A stretch of 56,330 nucleotides of DNA from Paludibacteraceae bacterium (GCA_017551675.1 JAFZLC010000020.1:1-56330); one strand, 5' to 3'; counted from the stretch's first letter, positions 44,817 to 54,748 are shown. The notes: a model not told the origin generated them from the letters alone. Program-made: numbers and translations.

Positions 44817-45571
44817 CCAAACGAATCATACCTTGTCTGGATATTAAAGATGGACAAACCGTAAAGGGAATCAACTTCGTCAACATTCGCAATGTGGGGG
44901 ATCCCGTTGAACTTGGTGCCGAATATAGTCGCCAGGGGGCTGACGAACTCGTATTCCTCGACATTACCGCTTCTCACGAAGGAAGAAAGACATTCGTCGA
45001 CCTCGTTCGTCGAATTGCACAAAACATCAGCATTCCTTTCACCGTGGGTGGAGGAATCCATGAACTAAGCGACGTGGACAAACTATTGGGTGCGGGAGCC
45101 GATAAAGTCTCCATCAACTCAGCCGCCATCAAAAATCCTGATTTGATCTCTGACGTGGCGAAGAACTTCGGATGTCAAGTCTGTACCGTTGCCATCGATG
45201 CCAAATTAGATGAAAGTGGAGAGTGGACTTGCTACCTCAATGGTGGGCGCATCGCAACAGAAAAGAAACTCTTCTCATGGGCCAAAGAGGCACAAGAAAG
45301 AGGCGCGGGAGAGATCCTTTTCACTAGCATGAATCACGATGGCGTAAAACAAGGATTTGCCAATGAAGCATTAGCTCGTCTATCCGAATCGCTATCCATC
45401 CCTGTCATTGCCTCTGGTGGTGCTGGCAAGATGAAACACTTCAAAGATGTGTTCGAACAAGGAAAGGCTGACGCTGCCCTCGCTGCTTCCATCTTCCATT
45501 TTCATGAGATTGCCATACCAGATCTGAAAAAATACCTTTCCAACGAAGGCATTCCAATGAGATTGGTATAA
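44810..45571 (+). CDS. hisF: Imidazole glycerol phosphate synthase, cyclase subunit
   Basis: 253 aa TIM barrel. Catalytic Asp11 in IPCLDIKDG and the second Asp in CTVAIDAKL; phosphate sites FTVGGGIH and IASGGAG. Together with HisH makes IGP and AICAR. hisA, hisI and other his genes are not nearby. The catalytic residues are standard, so this is histidine synthesis and not a sugar-amidation paralogue. Confidence 0.97.
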   Translation: MLAKRIIPCLDIKDGQTVKGINFVNIRNVGDPVELGAEYSRQGADELVFLDITASHEGRKTFVDLVRRIAQNISIPFTVGGGIHELSDVDKLLGAGADKVSINSAAIKNPDLISDVAKNFGCQVCTVAIDAKLDESGEWTCYLNGGRIATEKKLFSWAKEAQERGAGEILFTSMNHDGVKQGFANEALARLSESLSIPVIASGGAGKMKHFKDVFEQGKADAALAASIFHFHEIAIPDLKKYLSNEGIPMRLV

Positions 45572-45590
45572 TAACATAACAATACATCCT

Positions 45591-46091
45591 ATGATCGAAT
45601 ATTTCCCAGTTATTGACGAAGAGGGTAACGTGATCGACCGTGCCACCCGACAAGAGTGTCACAATGGATCTAAATTACTTCACGCTGCTGTCCATCTGCA
45701 TGTTTTCAACGCTGCAGGAGACCTATATCTGCAAAAAAGAGCCGACTGGAAAGACATCCAACCTGGCAAATGGGATACGGCAGTCGGCGGACACATAGAC
45801 TTCGGAGAAAGCATTGACATAGCCCTTCTTCGTGAAGCCCGTGAAGAATTAGGTCTAACCGATATCCAGCCAGAGAGACTTTTCAATTATATCTGGGAGA
45901 GTCCTAGAGAGCGAGAGATGATATATGTCCATACCATCGTCTACGATAAGGAGCCTCAACCAGACCACTCTGAAGTAGTGGATGGTCGCTTCTGGAAAAT
46001 TTCAGAAATTGAAGAGAACCTAGGGAAAGATGTTTTTACCCCCAACTTCGAACTGGATTTTCAAAAATTAAAAGAGGCTGGTAAAATATAA
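45591..46091 (+). CDS. NUDIX hydrolase (isopentenyl isomerase-like subgroup)
   Basis: 166 aa. The NUDIX box reads GHIDFGESIDIALLREAREELGL (about residues 67-89), complete with the REAREEL core that binds metal. The opening MIEYFPVIDEEGNVIDRATRQECHNG-SKLLHAAVHLHVFN resembles the YfcD/Idi-like group of NUDIX hydrolases. Substrate unknown. Follows hisF by 19 bp. Confidence 0.9.
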   Translation: MIEYFPVIDEEGNVIDRATRQECHNGSKLLHAAVHLHVFNAAGDLYLQKRADWKDIQPGKWDTAVGGHIDFGESIDIALLREAREELGLTDIQPERLFNYIWESPREREMIYVHTIVYDKEPQPDHSEVVDGRFWKISEIEENLGKDVFTPNFELDFQKLKEAGKI

Positions 46092-46132
46092 AGATACGCT
46101 CTATATTCCCCACTCCATACAATACATCTGTC

Positions 46133-46633
46133 ATGAGAAAAATACGTTGTCCTAAATGCGAAGAATTCGTACGATTCGAAGAGAGTAGAATCGAGCCAGG
46201 AGCTTCCCTGATTTTACATTGTGAAAATTGCGGGAAGAACTTCAGTGTGAAATTCAAATCGAAAGAGGAGAAACAAAGCATTGATTACACATACGGACAT
46301 GTCATCGTGATAGAGAACGTGTTTTGCGAAAAACAGATTATTCCATTACAATTGGGAGAGAATCTATTGGGCAGGAGATGTCCTGGCACAGTGGTCTCGT
46401 CACCCATCGACACAGGAGATATGAGTATGGACAGAAAACACTGCATCATCCATGTGGAAATAAACAAAAGGGGGGAAATCATCCATAAAGTGGAAGATTA
46501 TGACAGTCTTGTTGGCACTTTTGTCATGAATGAGATACTTCAAAAAAAGGAGAAACGCATCGTAGAAGATGGTGAAATCATCACACTAGGTGCTACCACG
46601 CTCATTTTGAAGAAGGGCGCACCCGAAGAGTAA
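46133..46633 (+). CDS. Zinc-ribbon and FHA domain protein
   Basis: 166 aa. The N-terminus has two CxxC pairs (IRCPKCEEF and LHCENCGKNF), a zinc ribbon of the MJ0042 type. About residues 55-166 form an FHA fold: LGENLLGRRCPG (the GR-type strand), the SMDRKHCIIHVE loop resembling SRxH, and DSLVGTFVMNEIL as the NGTxVNG equivalent. FHA domains bind phosphothreonine; no kinase partner is visible nearby. Follows the NUDIX gene by 41 bp and converges with the 46646 gene. Confidence 0.8.
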   Translation: MRKIRCPKCEEFVRFEESRIEPGASLILHCENCGKNFSVKFKSKEEKQSIDYTYGHVIVIENVFCEKQIIPLQLGENLLGRRCPGTVVSSPIDTGDMSMDRKHCIIHVEINKRGEIIHKVEDYDSLVGTFVMNEILQKKEKRIVEDGEIITLGATTLILKKGAPEE

Positions 46634-46645
46634 TCATACTATTTT

Positions 46646-48067
46646 TCAAAGCACCTGTTCTATGCCACGCTCTCTGTGGCAAAGCAAGACCCGCACACCA
46701 AACTTACGAGCAATATGTTCTGCCACATGTTGTGCAGAATAAACAGAACGATGCTGTCCTCCTGTACATCCGAAGGAGAACATCAACGAGGTGAAACCAC
46801 GCTCTATATAACGAAGTACATGAGCATCTGCCAATGCATAAACCGACTCTAAGAATTTCAATATCTCCCCATCCTTTTCCAGAAAATCAATAACAGGTTG
46901 ATCTAGCCCTGTCAATGATTTATATTCATCATACCTGCCCGGATTATGAACGCCACGACAGTCAAACACATAGCCACCCCCATTACCTGAATCATCATCT
47001 GGAATGCCTTTCTTGTAAGAGAAACTATACACCTTTACGGTTAATTTCGATGGATCAAGCGATGCAGTAGACTTTACCTGCACCTGTTCCGACATTTTCT
47101 GCAACAAAGAGATTAAATACGGATATCTGCTAAAATCATTCTCTTCCAACAACTCCTTCACATTCGTCAGTGCGAATGGTATGCTTTCCAAAAAATGAGA
47201 TTTTCTTTCATACAAACCTCTGTATCCATATGCACCTAAAACCTGAATCAAGCGGAAAAGAACGAACAAACCTAAAGCAGAATAAAACAGCTTCTCATCC
47301 ACCTGCTGATATTTCCTAAGTGATTCTATGTAAGCACCAATTAATTCTTTTTTTATCTCCTTGGGATAATTAGCCTTTGCCTGCCAAACAAAAGAAGCTA
47401 CATCATAGAAGATAGGACCCTTTCGTCCCCCTTGAAAATCAATGAAGTAAGGTTCTCCCTCTTTCACCATCACATTGCGAGACTGAAAATCACGATACAA
47501 GAATGTCTGACTATCATACTGTAACAAATCGTCTGTCAGCAATTGAAAATCTCTTTCCAAATCCAACTCCAGAAAATCAATATGAGCCAACTTCAGATAA
47601 CAATACTTGAAGTAGTTTAAATCCCATAAAATAGACTGACGATCCATGGATGGTATCGGATAGCAAACAGAGAAATCAAACCCCTCTGCAGCTTTAAATT
47701 GGAAATCAGCCAATTTCGACATAGTTTTTTTCAACAAGGCAAGCGCCTCACTCGAATAAGAACGACTCTGAATCGAATCTGCAATTGCATGAAACAGCGA
47801 CTCATCACCCAAATCCTCCTGCAAATAATACAACTCGTCGTCAGTAGCAGCCAAAACACGAGGTGTGTTCAATCCCTTCGATTCAAAATGTTTCGCCATC
47901 ACCAAGAAGGTGTGATTTTCAACTACCGATTCTCCTTTCACACCAATCAAGGAGTGTGACGGAGATACCAATCTATAATACTGACGGTTAGAGCCCTCTC
48001 CTTTCAGGAGATGACAAGTTGGAGTTTCGCCCGTAAGACGATAAAACAAAGAAATCAGTTCGTTCAT
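46646..48067 (-). CDS. Fusion of aminoglycoside-phosphotransferase-like kinase and RapZ C-terminal domain
   Basis: 473 aa from ATG 48067 (MNELISLFYRLTG); the promoter at 48090-48083 rules out the longer frame. About residues 1-325 are an APH/choline-kinase fold with catalytic loop FLYRDFQSRNVMV (Asp and Asn) and the DFG-like YFIDFQGGRKGP. About residues 345-473 are the RapZ C-terminal domain: SFSYKKGIPDD, VFDCRGVHNPGRYDEYKSLTGLD and SFGCTGGQHRSVYSAQHVA. In E. coli the RapZ C-terminal domain senses glucosamine-6-phosphate and binds RNA; here it is joined to a kinase resembling AmgK/MurNAc-GlcNAc kinases. A cell-wall amino-sugar role is inference. The fusion is one I recall from other Bacteroidetes. 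Confidence 0.85.
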   Translation of the reverse strand: MNELISLFYRLTGETPTCHLLKGEGSNRQYYRLVSPSHSLIGVKGESVVENHTFLVMAKHFESKGLNTPRVLAATDDELYYLQEDLGDESLFHAIADSIQSRSYSSEALALLKKTMSKLADFQFKAAEGFDFSVCYPIPSMDRQSILWDLNYFKYCYLKLAHIDFLELDLERDFQLLTDDLLQYDSQTFLYRDFQSRNVMVKEGEPYFIDFQGGRKGPIFYDVASFVWQAKANYPKEIKKELIGAYIESLRKYQQVDEKLFYSALGLFVLFRLIQVLGAYGYRGLYERKSHFLESIPFALTNVKELLEENDFSRYPYLISLLQKMSEQVQVKSTASLDPSKLTVKVYSFSYKKGIPDDDSGNGGGYVFDCRGVHNPGRYDEYKSLTGLDQPVIDFLEKDGEILKFLESVYALADAHVLRYIERGFTSLMFSFGCTGGQHRSVYSAQHVAEHIARKFGVRVLLCHRERGIEQVL

Positions 48068-48082
48068 ATTTTTTATTTTGAA

Positions 48083-48100
48083 CAAAGGTAGTTATTTTTG
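48083..48100. promoter_or_regulatory. Back-to-back promoters with very short leaders
   Basis: Minus strand TACCTTTG (48090-48083) serves the kinase-RapZ gene (ATG 48067), and plus strand TATTTTTG (48093-48100) serves the DUF4286 gene (ATG 48105). The plus-strand start would fall at or next to the ATG, so that mRNA may be leaderless. Confidence 0.55.
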
Positions 48101-48104
48101 CACT

Positions 48105-48410
48105 ATGATACTATTCAACACGACATATTTAGTTGCACCCGAGGTAGAAAAACGATTTCTATACTGGCTTTCATCCGAACTCACGCCCGAGATAAAAGCA
48201 ACGGGACTCATCTCTAACATTCGACTATTCAAGGTGTTAACGGATGAGAAAGATGGCATATCCTATTCATTTCAATTAGAGGCAGAATCCATCTCTGAAA
48301 TGAATGAATTTAAGAAACACCATCTTACGAAGATGGAAACAGAGGTCAGTAACACATTTGGAGAGCGTGTTTTATTCTTCTGCACCTACCTTAAACAATA
48401 CGAATTGTAG
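48105..48410 (+). CDS. DUF4286 family protein
   Basis: 101 aa: MILFNTTYLVAPEVEKRFLYWLSSELTPEI is the characteristic opening of this Bacteroidetes family, a small ferredoxin-like alpha/beta protein with no known activity. The frame extends upstream to a TTG at 48078, but the -7 element at 48093 lies inside that extension. It lies 8 bp upstream of ruvC and is probably co-transcribed. Confidence 0.85.
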   Translation: MILFNTTYLVAPEVEKRFLYWLSSELTPEIKATGLISNIRLFKVLTDEKDGISYSFQLEAESISEMNEFKKHHLTKMETEVSNTFGERVLFFCTYLKQYEL

Positions 48411-48418
48411 TACTTGAA

Positions 48419-48994
48419 ATGGAAAGCAACACCCAAAATACAGAGCGTATCATATTAGGTATAGACCCAGGAACCAATGTCATGGGATACGGGGTCGTAC
48501 AAGTGGTGGGGAAAAAGGCCACCTATGTGGCAATGGGAATCCTTGACATTCGCAAGACAGGTGACACCTATCTGAAATTAAAATCCATATACAACAAAAC
48601 CATCGAACTCATTGAGCAATATTTGCCGGACGAATTTGCCATCGAAGCACAATTCTTTGGAAAAAACGTACAATCCATGCTGAAACTGGGAAGAGCACAA
48701 GGTGTTGCCATAGCAGCCGCACTTCAGCGAGATTTACCCATAGCAGAATATGCGCCATTGAAGATTAAGCAAGCCATTACCGGCAATGGAGCAGCTTCAA
48801 AAGAGCAAGTATCAAAAATGCTTGAGCAGATTCTGAAAATTCCTAAGGAAGATTTAGAGACGAAATTAGATGCCACAGACGCCTTAGGTGTAGCACTATG
48901 TCACTTTTACGAGACGAACTCGCCCCTGAGAACAAAGAAATTCAGCAGTTGGAAAGATTTTGCAGCAAAGAACGAAGGACGCGTTCATAAATAA
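48419..48994 (+). CDS. ruvC: Crossover junction endodeoxyribonuclease RuvC
   Basis: 191 aa Holliday-junction resolvase. First catalytic Asp16 in ILGIDPGTNVMGYGVV, Glu in FAIEAQFFGKNVQSML, and the C-terminal KLDATDALGVALCH carrying the last two Asp. Works with RuvA (23236) and a RuvB not in the window. Confidence 0.97.
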   Translation: MESNTQNTERIILGIDPGTNVMGYGVVQVVGKKATYVAMGILDIRKTGDTYLKLKSIYNKTIELIEQYLPDEFAIEAQFFGKNVQSMLKLGRAQGVAIAAALQRDLPIAEYAPLKIKQAITGNGAASKEQVSKMLEQILKIPKEDLETKLDATDALGVALCHFYETNSPLRTKKFSSWKDFAAKNEGRVHK

Positions 48995-49031
48995 GAGAAG
49001 GTGTTTTAGGAGTATTCAACAAATAAATTAT

Positions 49032-49039
49032 TACCTTTG
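49032..49039 (+). promoter_or_regulatory. -7 element for the Rid-like gene
   Basis: TACCTTTG, 20 bp before ATG 49060. Confidence 0.55.
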
Positions 49040-49059
49040 CATGTAAAATAGGTTCATCT

Positions 49060-50235
49060 ATGATTTCAAAAGAAGTCCAATATCAATCTTCAAAAGTAGC
49101 AAGGAAAAGTTCAATATTTCAACCTGCCAATGGAGGTATCCAAGAGATTCACTCTCTATTTACCCCCATTCAAGAAGAGCCTGTACCTTGTCGAGAAGGA
49201 GAAAACGCTTTTGAAAATCAATTGCGAAGACTAAAAGAAGCATTTGCCGAATGGCGTCATGAAAAGAGAAGTGACGGAAGCACATTGTTCCTTCGTTTCT
49301 TCATTTCAGATGCCGCCAATCAAGCAGCACTTATCAAAGGAGAAGATTTCTGTCAATGCGCTATAAGCATTGTGCAACAGCCCCCACTTGTTCCCAACAC
49401 CAAGATCTCCCTTTGGTGCTATGACGTGATTGGGCAAACATGCATTTCGAAGGGGCCTTTCCATACCATTCAGCACAATGGATACACACATTATTGGATT
49501 GGAAATCAAAGCCTGACTGAAGGAGATTCGAAATTGCAGACACATCAACTCCTCCAATCCTATCAATTGTCGCTACAGCAAGAGGGACTTCATTTCGCCA
49601 ACGATTGCGTACGCACATGGTTTTTCGTTCAAAACATTGATGTGAACTATCAGGGAGTTGTAGTCGGACGAAGAGAAAATTTCGCCACAATCGGACTAAC
49701 AGCACAGACACACTATATTGCAAGTACAGGTATAGAAGGGAGAAGCGCCAATCCAGCATCAAAGGTTCTATTTGATGCCTATGCCGTGAAAGGACTTCAA
49801 AAGAATCAACAACAATATCTACATGCCAAGGAATACCTCAATCCCACGTATGAATATGGGGTTACATTTGAGCGAGGCGTAAGGGTAAAATATGGAGACA
49901 GAGACCATTTATACATCTCGGGAACCGCCAGCATCAACAATAAGGGAGAGGTGATGCATGAAAATGACATTGAAAAGCAAACCGTTCGAATGATTGAGAA
50001 CGTGAATGCACTTTTGAGAGAAGGAGAAGCCACAACAGACGATGTGGCTGTTGCGTTGGTCTATCTAAGAGACTACGCAGATTATGAAACAGTTGCGAAA
50101 CTATTCTCCACAACAAACTTCCAACATGTACCCAAACTCTTCGTCATTGCCCCTGTATGTCGTCCAACCTGGTTGATTGAAATGGAATGCATTGCCATTT
50201 CCGAGCATGTTAATAACTATTTTGATAATTTCTAG
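49060..50235 (+). CDS. Rid/YjgF superfamily protein, chorismatase-like
   Basis: 391 aa, two domains. The C-terminal part (about 260-391) is a Rid fold: HLYISGTASINNKGEVMHENDIEKQTVRMIENVNALLREG, then VALVYLRDYADYETVAKLF and the end PTWLIEMECIAI. The N-terminal half has the related FLRFFISDAANQAALI. This two-part arrangement resembles FkbO/Hyg5-type chorismatases and related proteins more than single-domain RidA, but I cannot assign a substrate. Chorismate-derived chemistry is one possibility. It stands alone between ruvC and the START-like gene. Confidence 0.65.
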   Translation: MISKEVQYQSSKVARKSSIFQPANGGIQEIHSLFTPIQEEPVPCREGENAFENQLRRLKEAFAEWRHEKRSDGSTLFLRFFISDAANQAALIKGEDFCQCAISIVQQPPLVPNTKISLWCYDVIGQTCISKGPFHTIQHNGYTHYWIGNQSLTEGDSKLQTHQLLQSYQLSLQQEGLHFANDCVRTWFFVQNIDVNYQGVVVGRRENFATIGLTAQTHYIASTGIEGRSANPASKVLFDAYAVKGLQKNQQQYLHAKEYLNPTYEYGVTFERGVRVKYGDRDHLYISGTASINNKGEVMHENDIEKQTVRMIENVNALLREGEATTDDVAVALVYLRDYADYETVAKLFSTTNFQHVPKLFVIAPVCRPTWLIEMECIAISEHVNNYFDNF

Positions 50236-50351
50236 CATACGTTTCGGTTTCTACAGAAATTTTAATTATCTTGCGAAAAAATTTCAAAAACAGGCAAGGG
50301 CTTTATTTCCGCTTTTTTGCTGAACTTTAAAAGAAACACAACTTTGTGCCT

Positions 50352-50735
50352 ATGAAAGATATTTTTCAGTTAGAATATGTATTAGGGAAAGTTTCCCAAA
50401 ACGTTTTATGGAATGCACTAAGCACGTCGGATGGGTTGGCATGCTGGTTTGCAGATAAAGTAGAGGAAAAAGAGAATATTTTCACATTTCATTGGGGCAG
50501 AAGCGAGCAAAGCGCACAAATGCTTCTAAGCAAAGCGAACAGTCACGTCAGATATCGCTGGGAGGATGAAGAAGACAACCGTTGTTATTTCGAAATGAGA
50601 ATAAGCGTTTCTGAAATTTCTGAAGACGTAACATTAACAATAACAGATTTCAGTGAGTCAAGCGACGACCTTAAAGATTTAACCGACTGGTGGAATATAC
50701 AAATCGAACAACTTCAAAAAGCTCTCGGAATGTAG
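50352..50735 (+). CDS. START-like domain protein
   Basis: 127 aa from ATG 50352 (MKDIFQLEYVLGKVSQNVLWNALSTSDGLACWFAD); a GTG two codons before is less likely. The pattern (NVLWNALSTSDGLACWFAD, then FTFHWG and a C-terminal helix DWWNIQIEQLQKAL) is that of SRPBCC/START-like ligand-binding folds. It is a Bacteroidetes family that I recall lying upstream of the LptF/G permease and ribBA, as here. Ligand unknown. Confidence 0.75.
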   Translation: MKDIFQLEYVLGKVSQNVLWNALSTSDGLACWFADKVEEKENIFTFHWGRSEQSAQMLLSKANSHVRYRWEDEEDNRCYFEMRISVSEISEDVTLTITDFSESSDDLKDLTDWWNIQIEQLQKALGM

Positions 50736-50755
50736 GTAAAACAAAGTAAAATCAT

Positions 50756-50763
50756 TAACTTTG
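50756..50763 (+). promoter_or_regulatory. -7 element for lptG-ribBA
   Basis: TAACTTTG, 20 bp before ATG 50784. Confidence 0.55.
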
Positions 50764-50783
50764 TACCGATTTTTTAAAAAGAG

Positions 50784-52256
50784 ATGCATATTAAACGATT
50801 ATATTCCTATTTGATAAAAAGTTATTTGGGAACATTTATTGCAACGTTCCTCGTATGTCTTTTTATCGTTCTCATGCAATTTCTTTGGAAGTATGTGGAT
50901 GAAATGGTAGGAAAAGGATTAAGCATTTCAGTCTTAGCTGAATTCTTTTTTTATGCCGCTTTATCATTGGTTTCCATGGCCTTACCACTGGCCATTCTGT
51001 TGTCATCTCTTATCACCTTTGGTAATTTAGGAGAAAAGTTGGAGTTGCTTGCCATGAAAGCAGCAGGCATCTCGTTGTTTCGCATCATGCGTCCGTACAT
51101 CATCTTCATTTCCATCATCAGCGTTGGCGCATTTTTCTACTCGAACATGGCCATGCCGAAGATTCAAACAAAACTATGGACACTACTCTATTCCATGAGG
51201 CAGAAATCACCTGAAGTGGAGATCCCAGAAGGTTCTTTCTATCAAGGAATTGATGGATACCACATATATGTGCGAGAAAAGGAGAAGGAGACAAAATTGC
51301 TCAAAGACATCATGATATATGATTTCACAAATGGATTTGACAATTCTGTCGTTTTAGCTGCCGATTCTGGTCGACTACGCATGGCAAGTGACAAAAACAG
51401 TCTTTTATTGTCCCTTTACTCAGGAGAATCCTTTGAAAACCTAAAGAATCAAAACCATTCGAGCAAGAACGTTCCTTACAGAAGAGAAACCTACTCCTAC
51501 AAAGAGATTTTAATTGAATTTGACGCCAACTTCAACAAGGTGGACGAATCCATCATGTCCAACCGATACCTAGGCAAAGATTTGAACGAGCTCACCGCGG
51601 CTATGGACTCCATGGCTTATCACCGAGATAGTATGAACCTAGCCTATTATGCAGTGTACAAAAACCACTTTTTTGACAGAGGCTTGTTAAGCACACCAAG
51701 CATTTATACAACCGACACTGTTAAAAACTACACCGTATACAACTTGGATAAGATTTTGTCCAAACATCCCCACTCCGTTCAAATAGAGATGATCAATCGG
51801 GCGGAAAATCAAATAAACAGAATGCAAATGGACCTTCCATTCATTCATAGTGTGGTGGAAGGAGACGACAGAAGAATTCACAGATTTGACATCGAACGCC
51901 ATAGAAAATTCACATTATCATTGGCTTGTCTAATTTTCTTCTTTATCGGAGCTCCATTAGGTGCCATCATTCGAAAAGGAGGCTTGGGATTTCCTGTGGT
52001 TATATCCGTCATCCTTTTCATCATCTATTACATTATCGACAATGCCGGCTACAAGATGGCAAGAGAAGGTGTATGGTTCGTTTGGGAAGGAATCTGGCTT
52101 AGTTCATTTATTCTATTCCCATTAGGTATGTTCTTAACCTATATGGCGGCAACAGATAGGACATTGAACATCACTACAATCACATCGTTCTTGAAGAGAT
52201 GCATCAAACCTAAAAAGAATAAAAAAAATCTTAATATACAAACTACAAATGACTGA
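50784..52256 (+). CDS. LptF/LptG family LPS export permease
   Basis: 490 aa, YjgP/YjgQ family: three membrane segments at the N-terminus (from [25 protein letters not shown]), a periplasmic beta-jelly-roll (about 130-370) and three more at the C-terminus ([31 protein letters not shown]). With LptB it moves LPS from the inner membrane onto the Lpt bridge. Whether it is LptF or LptG cannot be told from sequence. Its last 8 bp overlap ribBA. Confidence 0.88.
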   Translation: MHIKRLYSYLIKSYLGTFIATFLVCLFIVLMQFLWKYVDEMVGKGLSISVLAEFFFYAALSLVSMALPLAILLSSLITFGNLGEKLELLAMKAAGISLFRIMRPYIIFISIISVGAFFYSNMAMPKIQTKLWTLLYSMRQKSPEVEIPEGSFYQGIDGYHIYVREKEKETKLLKDIMIYDFTNGFDNSVVLAADSGRLRMASDKNSLLLSLYSGESFENLKNQNHSSKNVPYRRETYSYKEILIEFDANFNKVDESIMSNRYLGKDLNELTAAMDSMAYHRDSMNLAYYAVYKNHFFDRGLLSTPSIYTTDTVKNYTVYNLDKILSKHPHSVQIEMINRAENQINRMQMDLPFIHSVVEGDDRRIHRFDIERHRKFTLSLACLIFFFIGAPLGAIIRKGGLGFPVVISVILFIIYYIIDNAGYKMAREGVWFVWEGIWLSSFILFPLGMFLTYMAATDRTLNITTITSFLKRCIKPKKNKKNLNIQTTND

Positions 52257-53457
52257 CTATAAATTAAATAGCATAGAGGAAGCAATCGCCGATTTCAAAC
52301 AAGGGAAATTCCTCATCGTAGTTGATGACGAAGACAGAGAAAACGAAGGTGACTTTATCACATCAGCAGAATTAATCACAGAAGAGAAAGTAAACTTCAT
52401 GTTGAAAGAAGGTCGAGGTGTATTGTGCGTGCCTGTCACTCTTTCTCGTTGCGAAACATTAAAGTTGGAAAAACAGGTGATGAATAACACCTCCATGCTT
52501 GGAACGCCATTCACGGTGACGGTTGACAAACTGGAAGGATGCACCACTGGTGTTTCCACTCACGACCGAGCAGAAACCATACGAGCATTGGCAGACCCTA
52601 AATCCACATCAGAGACATTTGGACGTCCAGGTCACATCAACCCACTATATGCGCAAGAAAAAGGCGTATTACGTCGTGCAGGCCACACCGAGGCTGCTGT
52701 CGATTTAGCCCGATTAGCAGGATTACAACCCGTTGCTGCACTCATTGAGATCATGAATGAGGACGGCACAATGGCCCGTATGCCTCAATTGGTGGAAAAA
52801 GCAAAACAATTTGGCATCAAGATAATCACAATCAAGGACTTAATCGCCTACAGAATAAAGACTGAATCCTTAATCGAGAAAGGGGAAACGGTTCACCTCC
52901 CAACAAAATTTGGTGATTTCATGCTCACTCCATTCAGACAGAAATCCAACGGGCAGGAACACATCGCCCTAACCAAAGGATCTTGGGAAAAAGATGAGCC
53001 TATATTAGTGCGCGTACACTCATCCTGTGCAACAGGAGATATCTTCGGATCTCTTCGTTGCGAATGCGGAGAACAGTTGGAAGAGGCAATGAGACGCATT
53101 GAATCAGAAGGCAAAGGCGTGCTTGTCTATATGAATCAGGAAGGCCGAGGAATCGGACTAATGAACAAAATAAAAGCATACAAACTGCAAGAGAATGGTT
53201 ATGACACAGTTGATGCCAATGTTCATTTGGGATTTCAACCAGATGAGCGCGACTATGGTGTCGGAGCCCAGATTCTTAGAGAATTAGGTGTGTCAAAGAT
53301 GCGATTGATGACCAACAATCCAACCAAACGAATTGGTTTGGAAAGTTACGGATTAGAGATCACGGAAAATGTTCCCATCGAGATAACACCTAACAAATAC
53401 AATATGACATACATTCGAACCAAAAAGGAGAGAATGGGACATAATCTTCATTTATAA
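52249..53457 (+). CDS. ribBA: Bifunctional DHBP synthase / GTP cyclohydrolase II
   Basis: 402 aa, two entry steps of riboflavin synthesis. The N-terminal RibB half (about 1-200) has [14 protein letters not shown] and [11 protein letters not shown]; the C-terminal RibA half (205-402) has the zinc site [17 protein letters not shown] and [11 protein letters not shown]. The ATG lies inside the permease's final codons, so translation is coupled. Confidence 0.97.
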   Translation: MTDYKLNSIEEAIADFKQGKFLIVVDDEDRENEGDFITSAELITEEKVNFMLKEGRGVLCVPVTLSRCETLKLEKQVMNNTSMLGTPFTVTVDKLEGCTTGVSTHDRAETIRALADPKSTSETFGRPGHINPLYAQEKGVLRRAGHTEAAVDLARLAGLQPVAALIEIMNEDGTMARMPQLVEKAKQFGIKIITIKDLIAYRIKTESLIEKGETVHLPTKFGDFMLTPFRQKSNGQEHIALTKGSWEKDEPILVRVHSSCATGDIFGSLRCECGEQLEEAMRRIESEGKGVLVYMNQEGRGIGLMNKIKAYKLQENGYDTVDANVHLGFQPDERDYGVGAQILRELGVSKMRLMTNNPTKRIGLESYGLEITENVPIEITPNKYNMTYIRTKKERMGHNLHL

Positions 53458-53460
53458 TAA

Positions 53461-53518
53461 GGTGGTCCGATAAATTCACTGTTTTAAACTGATACAATAT
53501 GAATTTATAGAACCCACC
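53461..53518 (+). other. Long-range hairpin after ribBA
   Basis: GGTGG (53461-53465) plus ATAAATTCA (53470-53478) can pair with TGAATTTAT (53500-53508) plus CCACC (53514-53518), leaving a 21-nt loop and an internal bulge. It may be a weak terminator or a processed RNA; no long T-run follows. Confidence 0.4.
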
Positions 53519-53586
53519 ATAAGTATATTTTTGTTACATTTGTCCAAACAAGATATATAAATGATTGATTTTTTTTCGTTTTTAAA

Positions 53587-53616
53587 TTGTTTTTAAGATT
53601 ATCAACGCTATTTTTG
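53587..53616 (+). promoter_or_regulatory. Promoter of exbB-exbD-tonB genes
   Basis: TTG (53587-53589), 19 bp, TATTTTTG (53609-53616), 25 bp upstream of ATG 53641. Confidence 0.7.
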
Positions 53617-53640
53617 TAGCAATAAAATAAAGAAATAACA

Positions 53641-54303
53641 ATGGTACTATTACAAGCAGCAGAGGCAGAAGTGGAAGTAGCAAGCCTCAACCTATTTGAC
53701 ATGGCAACAAGAGGTGGATGGATTATGATTCCCCTATTATTGCTTTGCATCATAGCCGTATATATTTTCGTTGAACGGCTTATCGTCATTCGTAAGGCAG
53801 CGGAAAAAGATCCTTCTTTCATGGACAAGATCAAGGATTACATCAATGAAGGAAAGATTGAGGCAGCACTTACATTGTGTAAAAACACAGACACTCCTTA
53901 CTCTCGCATGATTGAAAAGGGCATCACCCGTTTAGGTCGCCCAATGAATGATGTGATGGTAGCAATTGAAAACGTAGGAAACATTGAAGTTGGTAAGTTG
54001 GAACGTGGATTATCACTTCTTGCCACAATCGCAGGAGGAGGACCAATGATTGGATTCTTAGGAACCGTTACAGGTATGATCCAAGCCTTCTTTAACATGG
54101 CCAATGCTGGCAACAACGTAGATGTCACTTCATTGGCAGACGGTATCTATACAGCTATGGTTACCACTGTAGCCGGTTTGATTGTTGGTATCGTAGCCTT
54201 CTTCGCCTACAACTATCTTACTTCCAAGGTCGACACAGTTGTCAACAACATGGAAGCTCGTACCGTAGAATTTATGGATATTCTTAACGAACCCGCTAAC
54301 TAA
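53641..54303 (+). CDS. exbB: ExbB/TolQ family proton channel protein
   Basis: 220 aa. Three membrane segments (about 22-42, 135-160, 180-200); the family core is LATIAGGGPMIGFLGTVTGMIQAF and SLADGIYTAMVTTVAGLIVGIVAFFAYNYL. With ExbD it forms the proton-driven motor for TonB- or Tol-type transport at the inner membrane. First of a three-gene set. Confidence 0.92.
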   Translation: MVLLQAAEAEVEVASLNLFDMATRGGWIMIPLLLLCIIAVYIFVERLIVIRKAAEKDPSFMDKIKDYINEGKIEAALTLCKNTDTPYSRMIEKGITRLGRPMNDVMVAIENVGNIEVGKLERGLSLLATIAGGGPMIGFLGTVTGMIQAFFNMANAGNNVDVTSLADGIYTAMVTTVAGLIVGIVAFFAYNYLTSKVDTVVNNMEARTVEFMDILNEPAN

Positions 54304-54325
54304 GCGATAAAAACGAGGGGAAACA

Positions 54326-54739
54326 ATGGCACTTAAAAGAAGAAATAAAGCAGAAGCAGGCTTCAACATGTCGTCCATGACCGACATCATCTTCCTGCTA
54401 CTTATATTCTTTATGCTTACATCCACAGTGGTTCATCCCAATGCAATCAAACTGATGTTGCCACAAAGCTCTGAACAAACATCAGCCAAACCATTGACTC
54501 GTGTAACCATAGACAAAGAGTTGAACTATTATGTAGCATTTGGAAAAGACAGTGAGAGAAATGTCTCATTTGACGAAATAGAGCCATTTTTACTTCAGAT
54601 CGTTAGCGAGGAACCTGAGATGTATGTAGCTCTTTATGCAGATGAATCCATTCCTTACGGAGAGGTAGTTAAGGTACTTAACATTGCAAACAAGAACAAA
54701 TTCAAATTAGTCATTGCCACACGGCCAATGGATAAATGA
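54326..54739 (+). CDS. exbD: ExbD/TolR family protein
   Basis: 137 aa. A single membrane segment with the essential Asp: FNMSSMTDIIFLLLIFFMLTST. The periplasmic part ends YGEVVKVLNIANKNKFKLVIATRP, typical of ExbD/TolR. Stator partner of the preceding ExbB. Confidence 0.93.
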   Translation: MALKRRNKAEAGFNMSSMTDIIFLLLIFFMLTSTVVHPNAIKLMLPQSSEQTSAKPLTRVTIDKELNYYVAFGKDSERNVSFDEIEPFLLQIVSEEPEMYVALYADESIPYGEVVKVLNIANKNKFKLVIATRPMDK

Positions 54740-54748
54740 TTTTAGTTG

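Noticed and set aside
44214-45571. Possibility that hisH-hisF are sugar-amidation paralogues (WbuY/WbuZ type)
   Set aside because: Catalytic residues and family phrases are those of histidine synthesis, and no surface-sugar genes lie nearby.
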